Assembly (NCBI GenBank): GCA_002455375.1
Contig: DKKR01000085.1
Location: 820 to 13,087 of the forward strand
Length of the DNA stretch: 12,268 nt
Source of the DNA: Bacteroidetes bacterium UBA6661
Lineage (GTDB): Bacteria > Bacteroidota > Bacteroidia > AKYH767-A > OLB10
Direction: 5' to 3'
The notes beneath the pieces are model-generated. The model saw only the letters and a program-made list of their open reading frames with translations, ran no database searches and was not told the origin of the DNA. This document shows, piece by piece, positions 1-5,605 of this stretch; the first letter of the stretch is position 1, and every line of letters begins with the position of its first letter. The position numbers were made by a program, and so were the translations under genes.

Positions 1-242
1 TTCAAAAGCATTTACAAATATAAATTAATTTCAAAAGGTTTCAGGAGAAAAACAGCAACTAAAAATGCCACAAATATGAGGTGCCAGCCGCTAAGTATGC
101 GACCCTTACGATTAGTGGTGTGAGATGCCGATAGCTACCGGTAGCACTCCGGCAGCACCCGCTGGCGGGGCAGGTTACTCTATTGTGCGTTCGTGCTTCT
201 TTTGTCATTGAGTTACTCTAACTTGTCAGCATAAATATGGAA
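1..242. other. Left-edge intergenic region, possible gene tail
   Basis: I see no convincing complete gene here. One plus-strand frame is open from the window edge to a TGA at 121-123 (40 codons), which could be the C-terminal tail of a gene outside the window, but its second half runs through the GC-rich structured stretch and the peptide has no recognisable motif. TTCAAAAG occurs at 1-8 and 30-37, and GTTACTCTA at 174-182 and 212-220; both are short and could be chance. The stretch ends at the first operator of the downstream module. Confidence 0.4.
80..170. other. GC-rich nested inverted-repeat element
   Basis: This block is clearly more GC-rich than its surroundings and is full of self-complementary pieces that nest: GCCAGC (83-88) with GCTGGC (161-166), GGTG (117-120) with CACC (156-159), TGCCG (126-130) with CGGCA (150-154), and at the centre the perfect 12-bp palindrome GCTACCGGTAGC (134-145). 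A side arm pairs CTAA-GTA (91-97) with TAC-TTAG (107-109 and 112-115). GGTGC (80-84) with GCACC (155-159) is an alternative outer pairing. Together they could fold as a multi-arm structure in RNA or single-stranded DNA. I do not recognise a known riboswitch or ncRNA family. It may be a boundary or recombination structure of the accessory module next to it; that is inference. Confidence 0.5.
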
Positions 243-260
243 TTTTACTTAAAAGTGAAA
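243..260. promoter_or_regulatory. Upstream operator-like palindrome of the TAC module
   Basis: The sequence TTTTACTTAAAAGTGAAA is an imperfect palindrome (7 of 9 pairs match) and is identical at 15 of 18 positions to the copy at 317-334. It lies just upstream of the module promoter. Two related palindromes flanking the promoter of an HTH-antitoxin operon are what autoregulation by the antitoxin would look like. The antitoxin at 857-1315 is the obvious candidate ligand, but binding is inferred. Confidence 0.6.
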
Positions 261-276
261 TTATTTGTAGAATTAC

Positions 277-308
277 TTGCTATTGACAAAAATATGTTCA
301 TACATTTG
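277..308 (+). promoter_or_regulatory. Promoter of the TAC module
   Basis: TACATTTG at 301-308 is an exact match to the Bacteroidota -7 element TAnnTTTG. Upstream, TTG at 277-279 leaves a 21-bp gap; a second TTG inside TTGAC at 283-287 leaves 15 bp, so the first fits the usual spacing better. Transcription should start a few bases after 308, within or next to the second operator, so a bound repressor there would block initiation. The 13 bases TACATTTGCAGTC are repeated exactly at the rpsL promoter (2483-2495). Confidence 0.65.
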
Positions 309-316
309 CAGTCTAA

Positions 317-334
317 TTTCACTTATAGGTGAAA
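317..334. promoter_or_regulatory. Downstream operator-like palindrome of the TAC module
   Basis: TTTCACTTATAGGTGAAA has perfect 6-bp arms (TTTCAC and GTGAAA) and 8 of 9 pairs overall. It sits immediately downstream of the predicted transcription start, a classic repression position. Its centre is 74 bp from the centre of the copy at 243-260, close to seven helical turns, so repressor bound to both could face the same side of the DNA. The role is inferred from sequence and context. Confidence 0.65.
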
Positions 335-380
335 CATATTTTTAAAATATGCGTTATTATTAAAACCTCCTCTACGCCAA

Positions 381-864
381 GTGAACTACGAAATTGTCGA
401 ACTACAGCCATACAGCGGGAGCGAAGCAAAGGTTTACTCACTTATTCCTATGGGTGAGGATGAAACCTTGTTCGAGAAGTTCGTGGATGAGTATAAGGTC
501 GAGTTTAAAAATGAAGTAAAAGACAATTTATCAAATTGGTCATACAACAGGTGCAAGAAGTTCGTTCTTTAAGCAACATGAAGGGAAATACGGAGACTTT
601 GTTTGTGCATTGTTTGATGTCCCGGAAAAGAATTTGAGAGTGTATTGTATTCGGTTTGGAATGGTGGCAGTTATTCTCGGTGGCGGTGGAGAAAAGGCAG
701 AAGGTGTCAGAGCATGGCAGGATGATGAAAAATTATCAAAAGAGGCAAATCAAATGATTGAATACGCAAAAGATATTTTACAAAGAATGGATGATGGTGA
801 TTTGTATTGGTCAAAAGACAGAACGGAGTTACAAGGAAATTTAAAAAATTACGACAATGAATAA
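381..864 (+). pseudogene. RelE/HigB-like toxin, frameshifted
   Basis: The first gene of the module is split over two frames. The first part starts at GTG 381 (MNYEIVELQPYSG...) and reads family-like to about residue 50 (FKNEVKDNL), then runs out of frame to a stop at 572. The rest continues in the +1 frame from about 526-529 (YQIGHTTGAR) to the stop at 864, giving GARSSFFK..EGKYGDFVCAL and RVYCIRFGMVAVILGGGG, a pattern I associate with RelE/ParE-fold mRNA-interferase-like toxins. Rejoined, it would be about 160-165 residues. From memory of related Bacteroidota proteins, about four residues seem missing at the junction, which fits an 11-bp deletion. The second part has an in-frame ATG at 661, but a protein from there would lack half the fold. 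It overlaps the antitoxin by 8 bp. Family assignment is moderate; the frame break is certain in this sequence, though a sequencing error is not excluded. Confidence 0.72.
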
Positions 865-1315
865 GACAACTAAAGCAAGAAAGTATAATAGTTCAAAACT
901 GCAAAAACTATTAGACGAAGTTACTCCATTGGAAATGGAGCAGACAAAAGTGAAAATGCAACTTGCGGCTCGTATTGAAGATTTCATGAGAGCAAAAGGT
1001 TGGAACAAGTCTCAGTTTGCAGAAAAAGTCGTAAAAAATCCATCTGAAATAACTAAGTGGTTTAGCGGCACTCAAAATTTCACAACTGATGTGTTAACTG
1101 AAATTGCTTTTGCTCTTGGTGTTGACCTAACTGCATTGTTTGGAAAAAAGCAGGTGCAGGTTATTTATCGTAAGGAAATTGTTGTCAAAACTGTCGTAAC
1201 GCAACCAACTATTGTTATGACAACACCAATGTCTCAAGGCATTGATGTTTATGAATATTGCCTTTTAGCAAGTCAAGGAAATAACTCACAATTCACAAAA
1301 TACTATCAAGCATAA
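857..1315 (+). CDS. Xre-family HTH antitoxin, HigA-like
   Basis: This 152-residue protein should bind DNA at the module promoter and, with an intact toxin, neutralise it. Residues 36-95 (LAARIEDFMRAKGWNKSQFA... to ...LGVDLTALF) form a Cro/C1-type helix-turn-helix, with SQFAEKVV and PSEITKWFSG as the two central helices and a final GVDLTALF helix. Residues 1-35 are a charged, probably helical leader containing TPLEMEQTKVK. Residues 97-152 form a long polar and beta-prone tail ending QFTKYYQA, which a plain HTH antitoxin lacks; in TAC systems such a tail is the chaperone-addiction region. ATG 857 overlaps the toxin stop at 864, so translation was probably coupled. The gene is intact although the toxin is broken. 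The likely operators are at 243-260 and 317-334. The HTH call is firm; the tail's role is inferred. Confidence 0.85.
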   Translation: MNKTTKARKYNSSKLQKLLDEVTPLEMEQTKVKMQLAARIEDFMRAKGWNKSQFAEKVVKNPSEITKWFSGTQNFTTDVLTEIAFALGVDLTALFGKKQVQVIYRKEIVVKTVVTQPTIVMTTPMSQGIDVYEYCLLASQGNNSQFTKYYQA

Positions 1316-1316
1316 A

Positions 1317-1772
1317 ATGGCTAAAATCGAAAATAAAGACTTCAATGTCGAAATGCAGATTAGGGCAATTGAGCTGTTAAATGGGTCGTTGCAGTTACCG
1401 GCAGCCCCAAACACAGCCATTACAACTTTCAATTTCAATATTAGTATTGAAAGCAAAGCAGATGCCCCTAACAAACTTGTATTTGTTATAGTCCATGTTG
1501 AAATAATGAACGATGATCACTCAATTGTCTTGGGTGCATTGTCAGTAAGTTGCATTTTTGAGATTGTCAATTTTGATGAAGTAATAAAAATTGAAGATAA
1601 CGGAAAACTTGATATTCCTCAACAGTTGATTGAAACGCTCAACATTATTTCGATTTCAACTACAAGAGGTGTAATGTTCTCCACTTTCAAAGGAACTTTC
1701 TTACATGGGGCAGTCCTACCAATAATTGACCCTAAGCAATTTCAAATCGGCAATCAAAAGGTCGAGAAGTAA
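1317..1772 (+). CDS. SecB-like chaperone of TAC module
   Basis: This 151-residue acidic protein resembles the SecB family in length and layout. It has an N-terminal strand region (FNFNISIESKADAP, 38-51), long hydrophobic strands (KLVFVIVHVEI and IVLGALSVSCIFEI, about 53-83), and a C-terminal part with LNIISISTTRGVMF (108-121) and GTFLHGAVLPIIDP (126-139). The STTRG...LP.DP pattern is what I know from SecB-like proteins outside Proteobacteria. There is no signal peptide, so it should be cytoplasmic. SecB proteins are tetrameric chaperones that hold unfolded chains; in TAC systems the SecB-like partner binds the antitoxin tail and prevents its aggregation and proteolysis. ATG 1317 begins one base after the antitoxin stop, a position matching Rv1957 after HigB1-HigA1 in M. 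tuberculosis. The call rests on remembered family patterns plus this context. A solitary SecB-fold protein of other function is the main alternative. Confidence 0.75.
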   Translation: MAKIENKDFNVEMQIRAIELLNGSLQLPAAPNTAITTFNFNISIESKADAPNKLVFVIVHVEIMNDDHSIVLGALSVSCIFEIVNFDEVIKIEDNGKLDIPQQLIETLNIISISTTRGVMFSTFKGTFLHGAVLPIIDPKQFQIGNQKVEK

Positions 1773-1820
1773 ACTTAATGTGTACGCAGTCTCCATAGCA
1801 TGACCACTAACCTATAAATA

Positions 1821-1850
1821 TCAGCATATTTTCAGCTAAAACATGCTGAA
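1821..1850. other. Alternative hairpins downstream of the TAC module
   Basis: TCAGCAT (1821-1827) pairs perfectly with ATGCTGA (1843-1849), leaving a 15-nt loop; alternatively TTCAGC (1831-1836) pairs with GCTGAA (1845-1850) with an 8-nt loop. The two pairings exclude each other. On the plus strand the element lies about 50 bp after the chaperone stop and could end or protect that mRNA, but no U tract follows. On the minus strand the second hairpin would lie at the 5' end of a transcript from the leftward promoter at 1858-1888. Confidence 0.4.
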
Positions 1851-1857
1851 TACTGCA

Positions 1858-1888
1858 CAAATATAGCTGTATGTGGCAATTGTACAAA
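1858..1888 (-). promoter_or_regulatory. Candidate antisense promoter
   Basis: On the minus strand this reads TTTG (plus 1885-1888), a 19-bp gap counted from the TTG, then TATATTTG (plus 1858-1865), an exact fit to the Bacteroidota consensus TTG-N19-TAnnTTTG. It is followed by GCAGT, resembling the CAGT after the two plus-strand promoters. No minus-strand gene lies ahead, so it would make a short RNA antisense to the module's 3' end. The AT-rich context raises the chance of a fortuitous match. Confidence 0.35.
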
Positions 1889-1993
1889 TTTTTTTTTCAA
1901 ATCCTGTTTTGTCTAGCGGGCTTTGTATTTTACTTAGTTTTTTTACCTTAGGGGTATATGTCATGTTAGTAAGCAGGTTTTTATCACCTGATA

Positions 1994-2095
1994 GCTGTTT
2001 CAAGGCCAAAAGGTCGGTGATACTTTCATTGAATCCGATGTTGTTACTTGCTTTGCCAAAGCTGTTTCATGGCTAAAAGACCGGTGATACTTTCA
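1994..2095. repeat. Degraded 35-bp direct repeat, 67-bp period
   Basis: The 35 bases at 1994-2028 recur at 2061-2095 with 31 of 35 identical; both begin GCTGTTTCA and end CGGTGATACTTTCA. A weaker third copy (CTGGTTTCAGTCCAAAAGG) begins near 2098. ATCACC at 1983-1988 and GGTGAT at 2016-2021 also form an inverted pair around the first copy. I do not recognise the repeat family; there are no flanking genes or CRISPR-like regularity. Confidence 0.6.
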
Positions 2096-2460
2096 ATCTG
2101 GTTTCAGTCCAAAAGGCTCAAACTATTTACTAAAACCAAATCAATAAGCCACATGGTTGTTTTATAAATAGAAAATACATGCTTGCCTTTTAAAACTATG
2201 TTTTACTAAAGCCATGTCGAATAGCAGTTAACCCCGATTTTATAGTGAATGACTTCTTCATGGTTTTGTCGTAATGCTCGTATGTTTAATTGACAATAGT
2301 TTTGATGACTGTTTTAACAAAATGAAGAATATTTTTAGCCTGAAAGTAGTGGTAATTTGTCAGGATATGAAAAAGTCAATTTCGATTATTTCACAAATAT
2401 AATTGATTACCAACACGATAGCCATTTGAAGAAATTCTTAAAAAAATCTTTTTCAATTAG

Positions 2461-2490
2461 TTGTAATTCTAAAAAGAATCTCTACATTTG
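2461..2490 (+). promoter_or_regulatory. rpsL operon promoter
   Basis: TTG at 2461-2463, a 19-bp spacer and TACATTTG at 2483-2490 match the Bacteroidota sigma-70-type promoter consensus exactly. It is the only convincing rightward promoter seen ahead of the ribosomal genes, so it probably drives the whole superoperon. The spacer contains the inverted repeat ATTCT-AAAA-AGAAT (2466-2479), which could be a protein site or just AT-rich sequence. The start codon of rpsL lies 41 nt after the -7 element. Confidence 0.8.
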
Positions 2491-2493
2491 CAG

Positions 2494-2510
2494 TCCCAAA
2501 AAAGTTGGGA
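2494..2510 (+). promoter_or_regulatory. 5'-leader hairpin of the rpsL mRNA
   Basis: TCCCAA (2494-2499) and TTGGGA (2505-2510) form a perfect 6-bp stem with a 5-nt loop, at or within a few bases of the expected transcript 5' end. A stem here could protect the mRNA from 5' decay or act in ribosomal-protein feedback. It lacks a U tract and lies before the first gene, so it is not a terminator. The stem is seen; the function is inferred. Confidence 0.5.
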
Positions 2511-2531
2511 TTAACATATTGGATAATTAAG

Positions 2532-2927
2532 ATGCCTACAATACAACAATTAATACGCATAGGCCGCTCTAAAATTGAGGACAAAAGCAAGTCCCCGGCC
2601 TTAACATCCTGCCCCCAGAGAAGAGGGGTTTGTACACGTGTTTACACAACAACACCAAAGAAGCCAAATTCTGCATTACGCAAGGTGGCCCGTGTACGTT
2701 TAACCAACAAATTTGAAGTTACAGCATATATTCCCGGAGAAGGTCACAATCTCCAGGAGCACTCTATTGTATTAATCCGTGGCGGCAGGGTAAAAGACCT
2801 TCCCGGAGTTAGATACCATATTGTGCGTGGTGCATTAGATACCTCAGGTGTAGAAGGACGTAATCAGCGCAGAAGTAAATACGGAACCAAGAAGCCTAAA
2901 GCCGGTGCCCCTGCAGCTAAAAAATAA
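2532..2927 (+). CDS. rpsL: 30S ribosomal protein S12 (uS12)
   Basis: S12 sits at the decoding centre of the 30S subunit and monitors codon-anticodon pairing. The 131-residue protein starts MPTIQQLIR, the family's usual N-terminus; an in-frame TTG at 2505 would add nine residues but lies inside the leader hairpin, so ATG 2532 is chosen. The loop TTPKKPNSALRK (residues 40-51) has K43, and RGGRVKDLPG (83-92) has K88 and P91, the unmutated residues at the classic streptomycin-resistance sites. D89 matches the aspartate methylthiolated by RimO in E. coli. The tail ends in a short Lys/Ala-rich extension. It is the first gene of the operon. The gap to rpsG is 30 nt, much shorter than the roughly 100-nt spacer that carries the S7 repressor site in E. 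coli, so that control is probably absent. Confidence 0.98.
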   Translation: MPTIQQLIRIGRSKIEDKSKSPALTSCPQRRGVCTRVYTTTPKKPNSALRKVARVRLTNKFEVTAYIPGEGHNLQEHSIVLIRGGRVKDLPGVRYHIVRGALDTSGVEGRNQRRSKYGTKKPKAGAPAAKK

Positions 2928-2957
2928 TCAGAAAAGTTTCAGTTTAAAATTTCATAG

Positions 2958-3425
2958 ATGAGAAAGTCGAAACCCAAGAAAAGGATTTTATTGCCTGATC
3001 CAAGATATAATGATCAACAGGTAACACGTTTCGTAAATGGTATGATGGAGTCCGGTAAAAAAGGAACTGCCTATCAGATTTTTTACGATGCTTTAGAAAA
3101 GGTTACTGAAAAAACACAGGAGGACGGTTTGGAGCAATGGAGAAAAGCATTAAATAATGTTATGCCATTGGTAGAGGTTCGCAGCCGCAGAGTTGGTGGA
3201 GCTACATTTCAGATACCATCAGAAGTTCGTCCTACACGCAGAACGGCATTGGGCATTAAGTGGTTGGTAGGATATGCACGCTCACGTAATGAGAAGTCTA
3301 TGGCTGACCGCTTGGCCGGAGAAATAATAGCAGCAGCTAAAGGCGAAGGCGCAGCAGTAAAGAAGAAAGATGATACACACCGTATGGCTGAAGCTAACAA
3401 GGCATTCTCACATTTTAAAGTATAA
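2958..3425 (+). CDS. rpsG: 30S ribosomal protein S7 (uS7)
   Basis: S7 initiates assembly of the 30S head by binding the 3' major domain of 16S rRNA, and its beta-hairpin lines the E site. The 155-residue length is normal. The basic N-terminus (MRKSKPKKRILLPDPRYND), the signature GKKGTAYQIFYDALE (34-48), the hairpin region EVRSRRVGGATFQIPSEVRP (73-92) and the helical C-terminus AEANKAFSHFKV are all present. The start is the first ATG after the rpsL stop. The A/T-rich start context lacks a Shine-Dalgarno motif, as for most genes here. fusA follows after 21 nt. Confidence 0.98.
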   Translation: MRKSKPKKRILLPDPRYNDQQVTRFVNGMMESGKKGTAYQIFYDALEKVTEKTQEDGLEQWRKALNNVMPLVEVRSRRVGGATFQIPSEVRPTRRTALGIKWLVGYARSRNEKSMADRLAGEIIAAAKGEGAAVKKKDDTHRMAEANKAFSHFKV

Positions 3426-3446
3426 AAGCAGAGAGACACTATTCAA

Positions 3447-5570
3447 ATGGCAAACGATTTAAGATTTACTAGAAATATTGGTATTGCTGCACACATTGAT
3501 GCAGGTAAGACTACTACAACAGAGCGTATCCTTTACTATACAGGTGTAAACCATAAGTTAGGCGAGGTTCACGATGGTGCTGCAACAATGGACTGGATGG
3601 TTCAGGAGCAGGAGCGTGGTATTACCATTACATCAGCTGCAACTACTTGCTTTTGGAATTACCGCAACAATAAATATAAAGTAAACATTATTGATACTCC
3701 CGGACACGTTGACTTTACCGTTGAGGTAAACCGTTCACTACGTATTCTGGATGGTTTGGTATTCTTGTTTTCTGCTGTTGATGGTGTTGAACCTCAATCA
3801 GAAACCAACTGGCGCTTAGCGAATAACTATAACGTCACAAGACTTTGTTTTGTGAACAAAATGGACCGTGCCGGTGCCGACTTTTTAAATGTGGTTAAGC
3901 AGGTTCGTGAAATGCTTGGCGGTAATGCAGTGCCATTACAATTACCTATTGGAGCAGAAGAGAACTTTAAAGGTGTAGTTGATTTAATTAACTTTAAAGG
4001 TATCGTTTGGAATGAACACGATCAGGGAATGACATTTACAGAAGTGCCTATTCCTGCAGAAATATTAGAAGAAGCAAAAAGCTTAAGAGAGAAACTTCTG
4101 GAATCTATCGCTGAATTTGACGATAAATTGATGGAGAAGTATTTCGATGACCCAAATAGCATTACAGAACGCGAAATTCTGGATGCATTAAGAAAATCAT
4201 GTATTGCAGGAAAAGTGGTTCCTATGGTTTGTGGATCATCATTTAAGAATAAAGGTGTTCAAACAATGCTTGACCTGGTAATGGAACTATTGCCAAGTCC
4301 AATTGATAAAGATAATATTACAGGAACAAACCCTGACAATGGTGAGCCTGTAAGCCGTAAGCCTGATGTAAAAGAGCCATTTACAGCCTTGGCATTTAAG
4401 ATTGCAACAGATCCTTTCGTAGGTCGCTTAGCTTATTTCCGTGCTTATTCCGGACGTTTGGAGTCAGGTTCTTATGTGCTAAACTCTCGTTCAGGTAATA
4501 AAGAGCGTATTTCTCGTATCTTCCAGATGCATGCCAATAAGCAAAACCAGATTCCTTTTATCGAGGCCGGTGATATTGGTGCTGCTGTAGGATTTAAAGA
4601 TATCAAGACCGGTGATACTCTCTGTGCAGAAAATGCACCTATAGTACTTGAAGCAATGCAATTTCCTGAAGCAGTTATCGGTTTGGCTATTGAGCCAAAA
4701 ACTCAGGTTGACACAGAAAAGTTGGGAACTGCATTGAATAAATTAGCTGAAGAAGATCCTACTTTCCGTGTAAAAACTGACGAAGAAACAGGACAGACAA
4801 TCATTAGCGGAATGGGTGAACTTCACCTTGAAATTATTGTTGACCGTCTGAAGAGAGAATTTAAAGTAGAATGTAATCAGGGTGCACCTGAGGTTTCTTA
4901 TAAAGAAGCAATAACAGGTAGTGTATCACATCGCGAGGTTTACAAGAAACAAACCGGTGGTCGTGGTAAGTTTGCCGATATACAATTTACACTTAGCCCC
5001 GTTGACGAAGATTTTGATCCGGTTGCAAATAAGTCAAATCTGCAATTTGTAAATCAGATTACAGGAGGTAATATACCAAAAGAATTTATTCCTTCAATCG
5101 AAAAAGGATTTAAAGCAGCAATGGTCAATGGTGTACTTGCCGGTTATCCATTAAGCAGCCTTAAAGTAGTTCTGACTGATGGTTCATTCCACGCAGTTGA
5201 CTCTGATGCCTTGTCGTTTGAAATTGCTGCCAAACTTGCTTATAAAGAAGCTTGTGCAAAAGCAAAACCAATATTGCTTGAGCCAATCATGAAGGTAGAA
5301 GTTGTTACTCCTGATGAATATATGGGTGATGTTATGGGTGATCTAAATAGAAGACGTGGACAGATGGAAGGAATGGACACACGTGCAGGAGCACAGGTAA
5401 TAAAAGCAAAAGTTCCACTCTCTGAAATGTTTGGATACGTAACAACACTGCGTACCATTACTTCAGGTCGGGCCTCGTCAAGCATGGAGTTCTCGCACTA
5501 TACAGAGTGTCCTCGCGCTATTGCCGAAGAAGTAATTGCCAAAGTAAAAGGTAAATTAGAAAAAGCTTAA
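3447..5570 (+). CDS. fusA: Elongation factor G
   Basis: EF-G is the GTPase that drives tRNA-mRNA translocation and, with RRF, ribosome recycling. The 707 residues include the full G domain: AHIDAGKT (P-loop, 15-22), RGIT (57-60, switch I), DTPGH (83-87, with the catalytic histidine) and NKMD (137-140). Domain II follows from about residue 310, then domains III-V; domain IV starts near the GGRGKFAD stretch and its tip loop reads FHAVDSDAL, and domain V holds DVMGDLNRRRGQMEGM. No domain is missing and the length matches canonical EF-G rather than the shorter paralogues. It sits between rpsG (21 nt) and rpsJ (35 nt). The absence of tuf after it is the usual Bacteroidota arrangement. Start ATG 3447 gives the expected MANDLRFTRNIGIAAH. 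Confidence 0.98.
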   Translation: MANDLRFTRNIGIAAHIDAGKTTTTERILYYTGVNHKLGEVHDGAATMDWMVQEQERGITITSAATTCFWNYRNNKYKVNIIDTPGHVDFTVEVNRSLRILDGLVFLFSAVDGVEPQSETNWRLANNYNVTRLCFVNKMDRAGADFLNVVKQVREMLGGNAVPLQLPIGAEENFKGVVDLINFKGIVWNEHDQGMTFTEVPIPAEILEEAKSLREKLLESIAEFDDKLMEKYFDDPNSITEREILDALRKSCIAGKVVPMVCGSSFKNKGVQTMLDLVMELLPSPIDKDNITGTNPDNGEPVSRKPDVKEPFTALAFKIATDPFVGRLAYFRAYSGRLESGSYVLNSRSGNKERISRIFQMHANKQNQIPFIEAGDIGAAVGFKDIKTGDTLCAENAPIVLEAMQFPEAVIGLAIEPKTQVDTEKLGTALNKLAEEDPTFRVKTDEETGQTIISGMGELHLEIIVDRLKREFKVECNQGAPEVSYKEAITGSVSHREVYKKQTGGRGKFADIQFTLSPVDEDFDPVANKSNLQFVNQITGGNIPKEFIPSIEKGFKAAMVNGVLAGYPLSSLKVVLTDGSFHAVDSDALSFEIAAKLAYKEACAKAKPILLEPIMKVEVVTPDEYMGDVMGDLNRRRGQMEGMDTRAGAQVIKAKVPLSEMFGYVTTLRTITSGRASSSMEFSHYTECPRAIAEEVIAKVKGKLEKA

Positions 5571-5605
5571 TTGTAGATTTTAAAAAGAAATTAAATAATA
5601 AATAA

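Larger units (their letters stand above)
1773..2460. other. Long intergenic region, no supported gene
   Basis: Nearly 700 bp separate the chaperone gene from the rpsL promoter. I see no credible coding sequence on either strand: the longest open stretch (1873-2076, non-ATG start) is hydrophobic only because the DNA is T-rich, and it overlaps repeats. The region holds a hairpin (1821-1850), a leftward promoter match (1858-1888), a nine-T run (1889-1897) without a proper stem before it, and degraded direct repeats around 1994-2118. AAGAAATTCTT at 2429-2439 is a small palindrome near the rpsL promoter. It reads like decayed accessory DNA between the module and the ribosomal operon. Confidence 0.55.

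Noticed and set aside
15..22. Leftward promoter at CAAATATA (also at 2394-2401)
   Set aside because: The -7 element matches on the minus strand, but no TTG lies at a workable spacing upstream of either copy.
80..175. Cobalamin or TPP riboswitch, or integron attC site
   Set aside because: A few words such as GCCAGC and GAGATG recall riboswitch boxes, but the conserved core order is missing. The attC core sites (RYYYAAC/GTTRRRY) are not present in the right arrangement.
504..572. Programmed ribosomal frameshifting in the toxin gene
   Set aside because: The needed shift is +1, while TTTAAAA here would suit only a -1 slip and is in the wrong phase. The apparent loss of about four residues fits a deletion better.
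610..864. Independent small gene starting at TTG 610
   Set aside because: The same frame continues upstream to about 526 with family-like residues (IGHTTGAR..FFK..EGKYGD), so this is the back half of the broken toxin, not a separate gene.
1286..1474. Minus-strand open frame opposite the antitoxin/chaperone junction
   Set aside because: It is a shadow of two well-supported plus-strand genes and has no motif or start signal of its own.
1880..1897. Intrinsic terminator at TTGTACAA plus nine T
   Set aside because: The 8-bp palindrome has no loop and cannot form a stable RNA hairpin before the T run.
1873..2076. 67-codon plus-strand open frame with a hydrophobic product
   Set aside because: It starts at GTG with no fitting upstream signals, its hydrophobicity follows from T-rich DNA including the nine-T run, it overlaps the direct repeat, and I recognise no family.
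2505..2531. Longer S12 starting at TTG 2505
   Set aside because: The extra nine residues are not part of S12 in any family member I know and the codon lies within the leader hairpin, at the expected mRNA 5' end.
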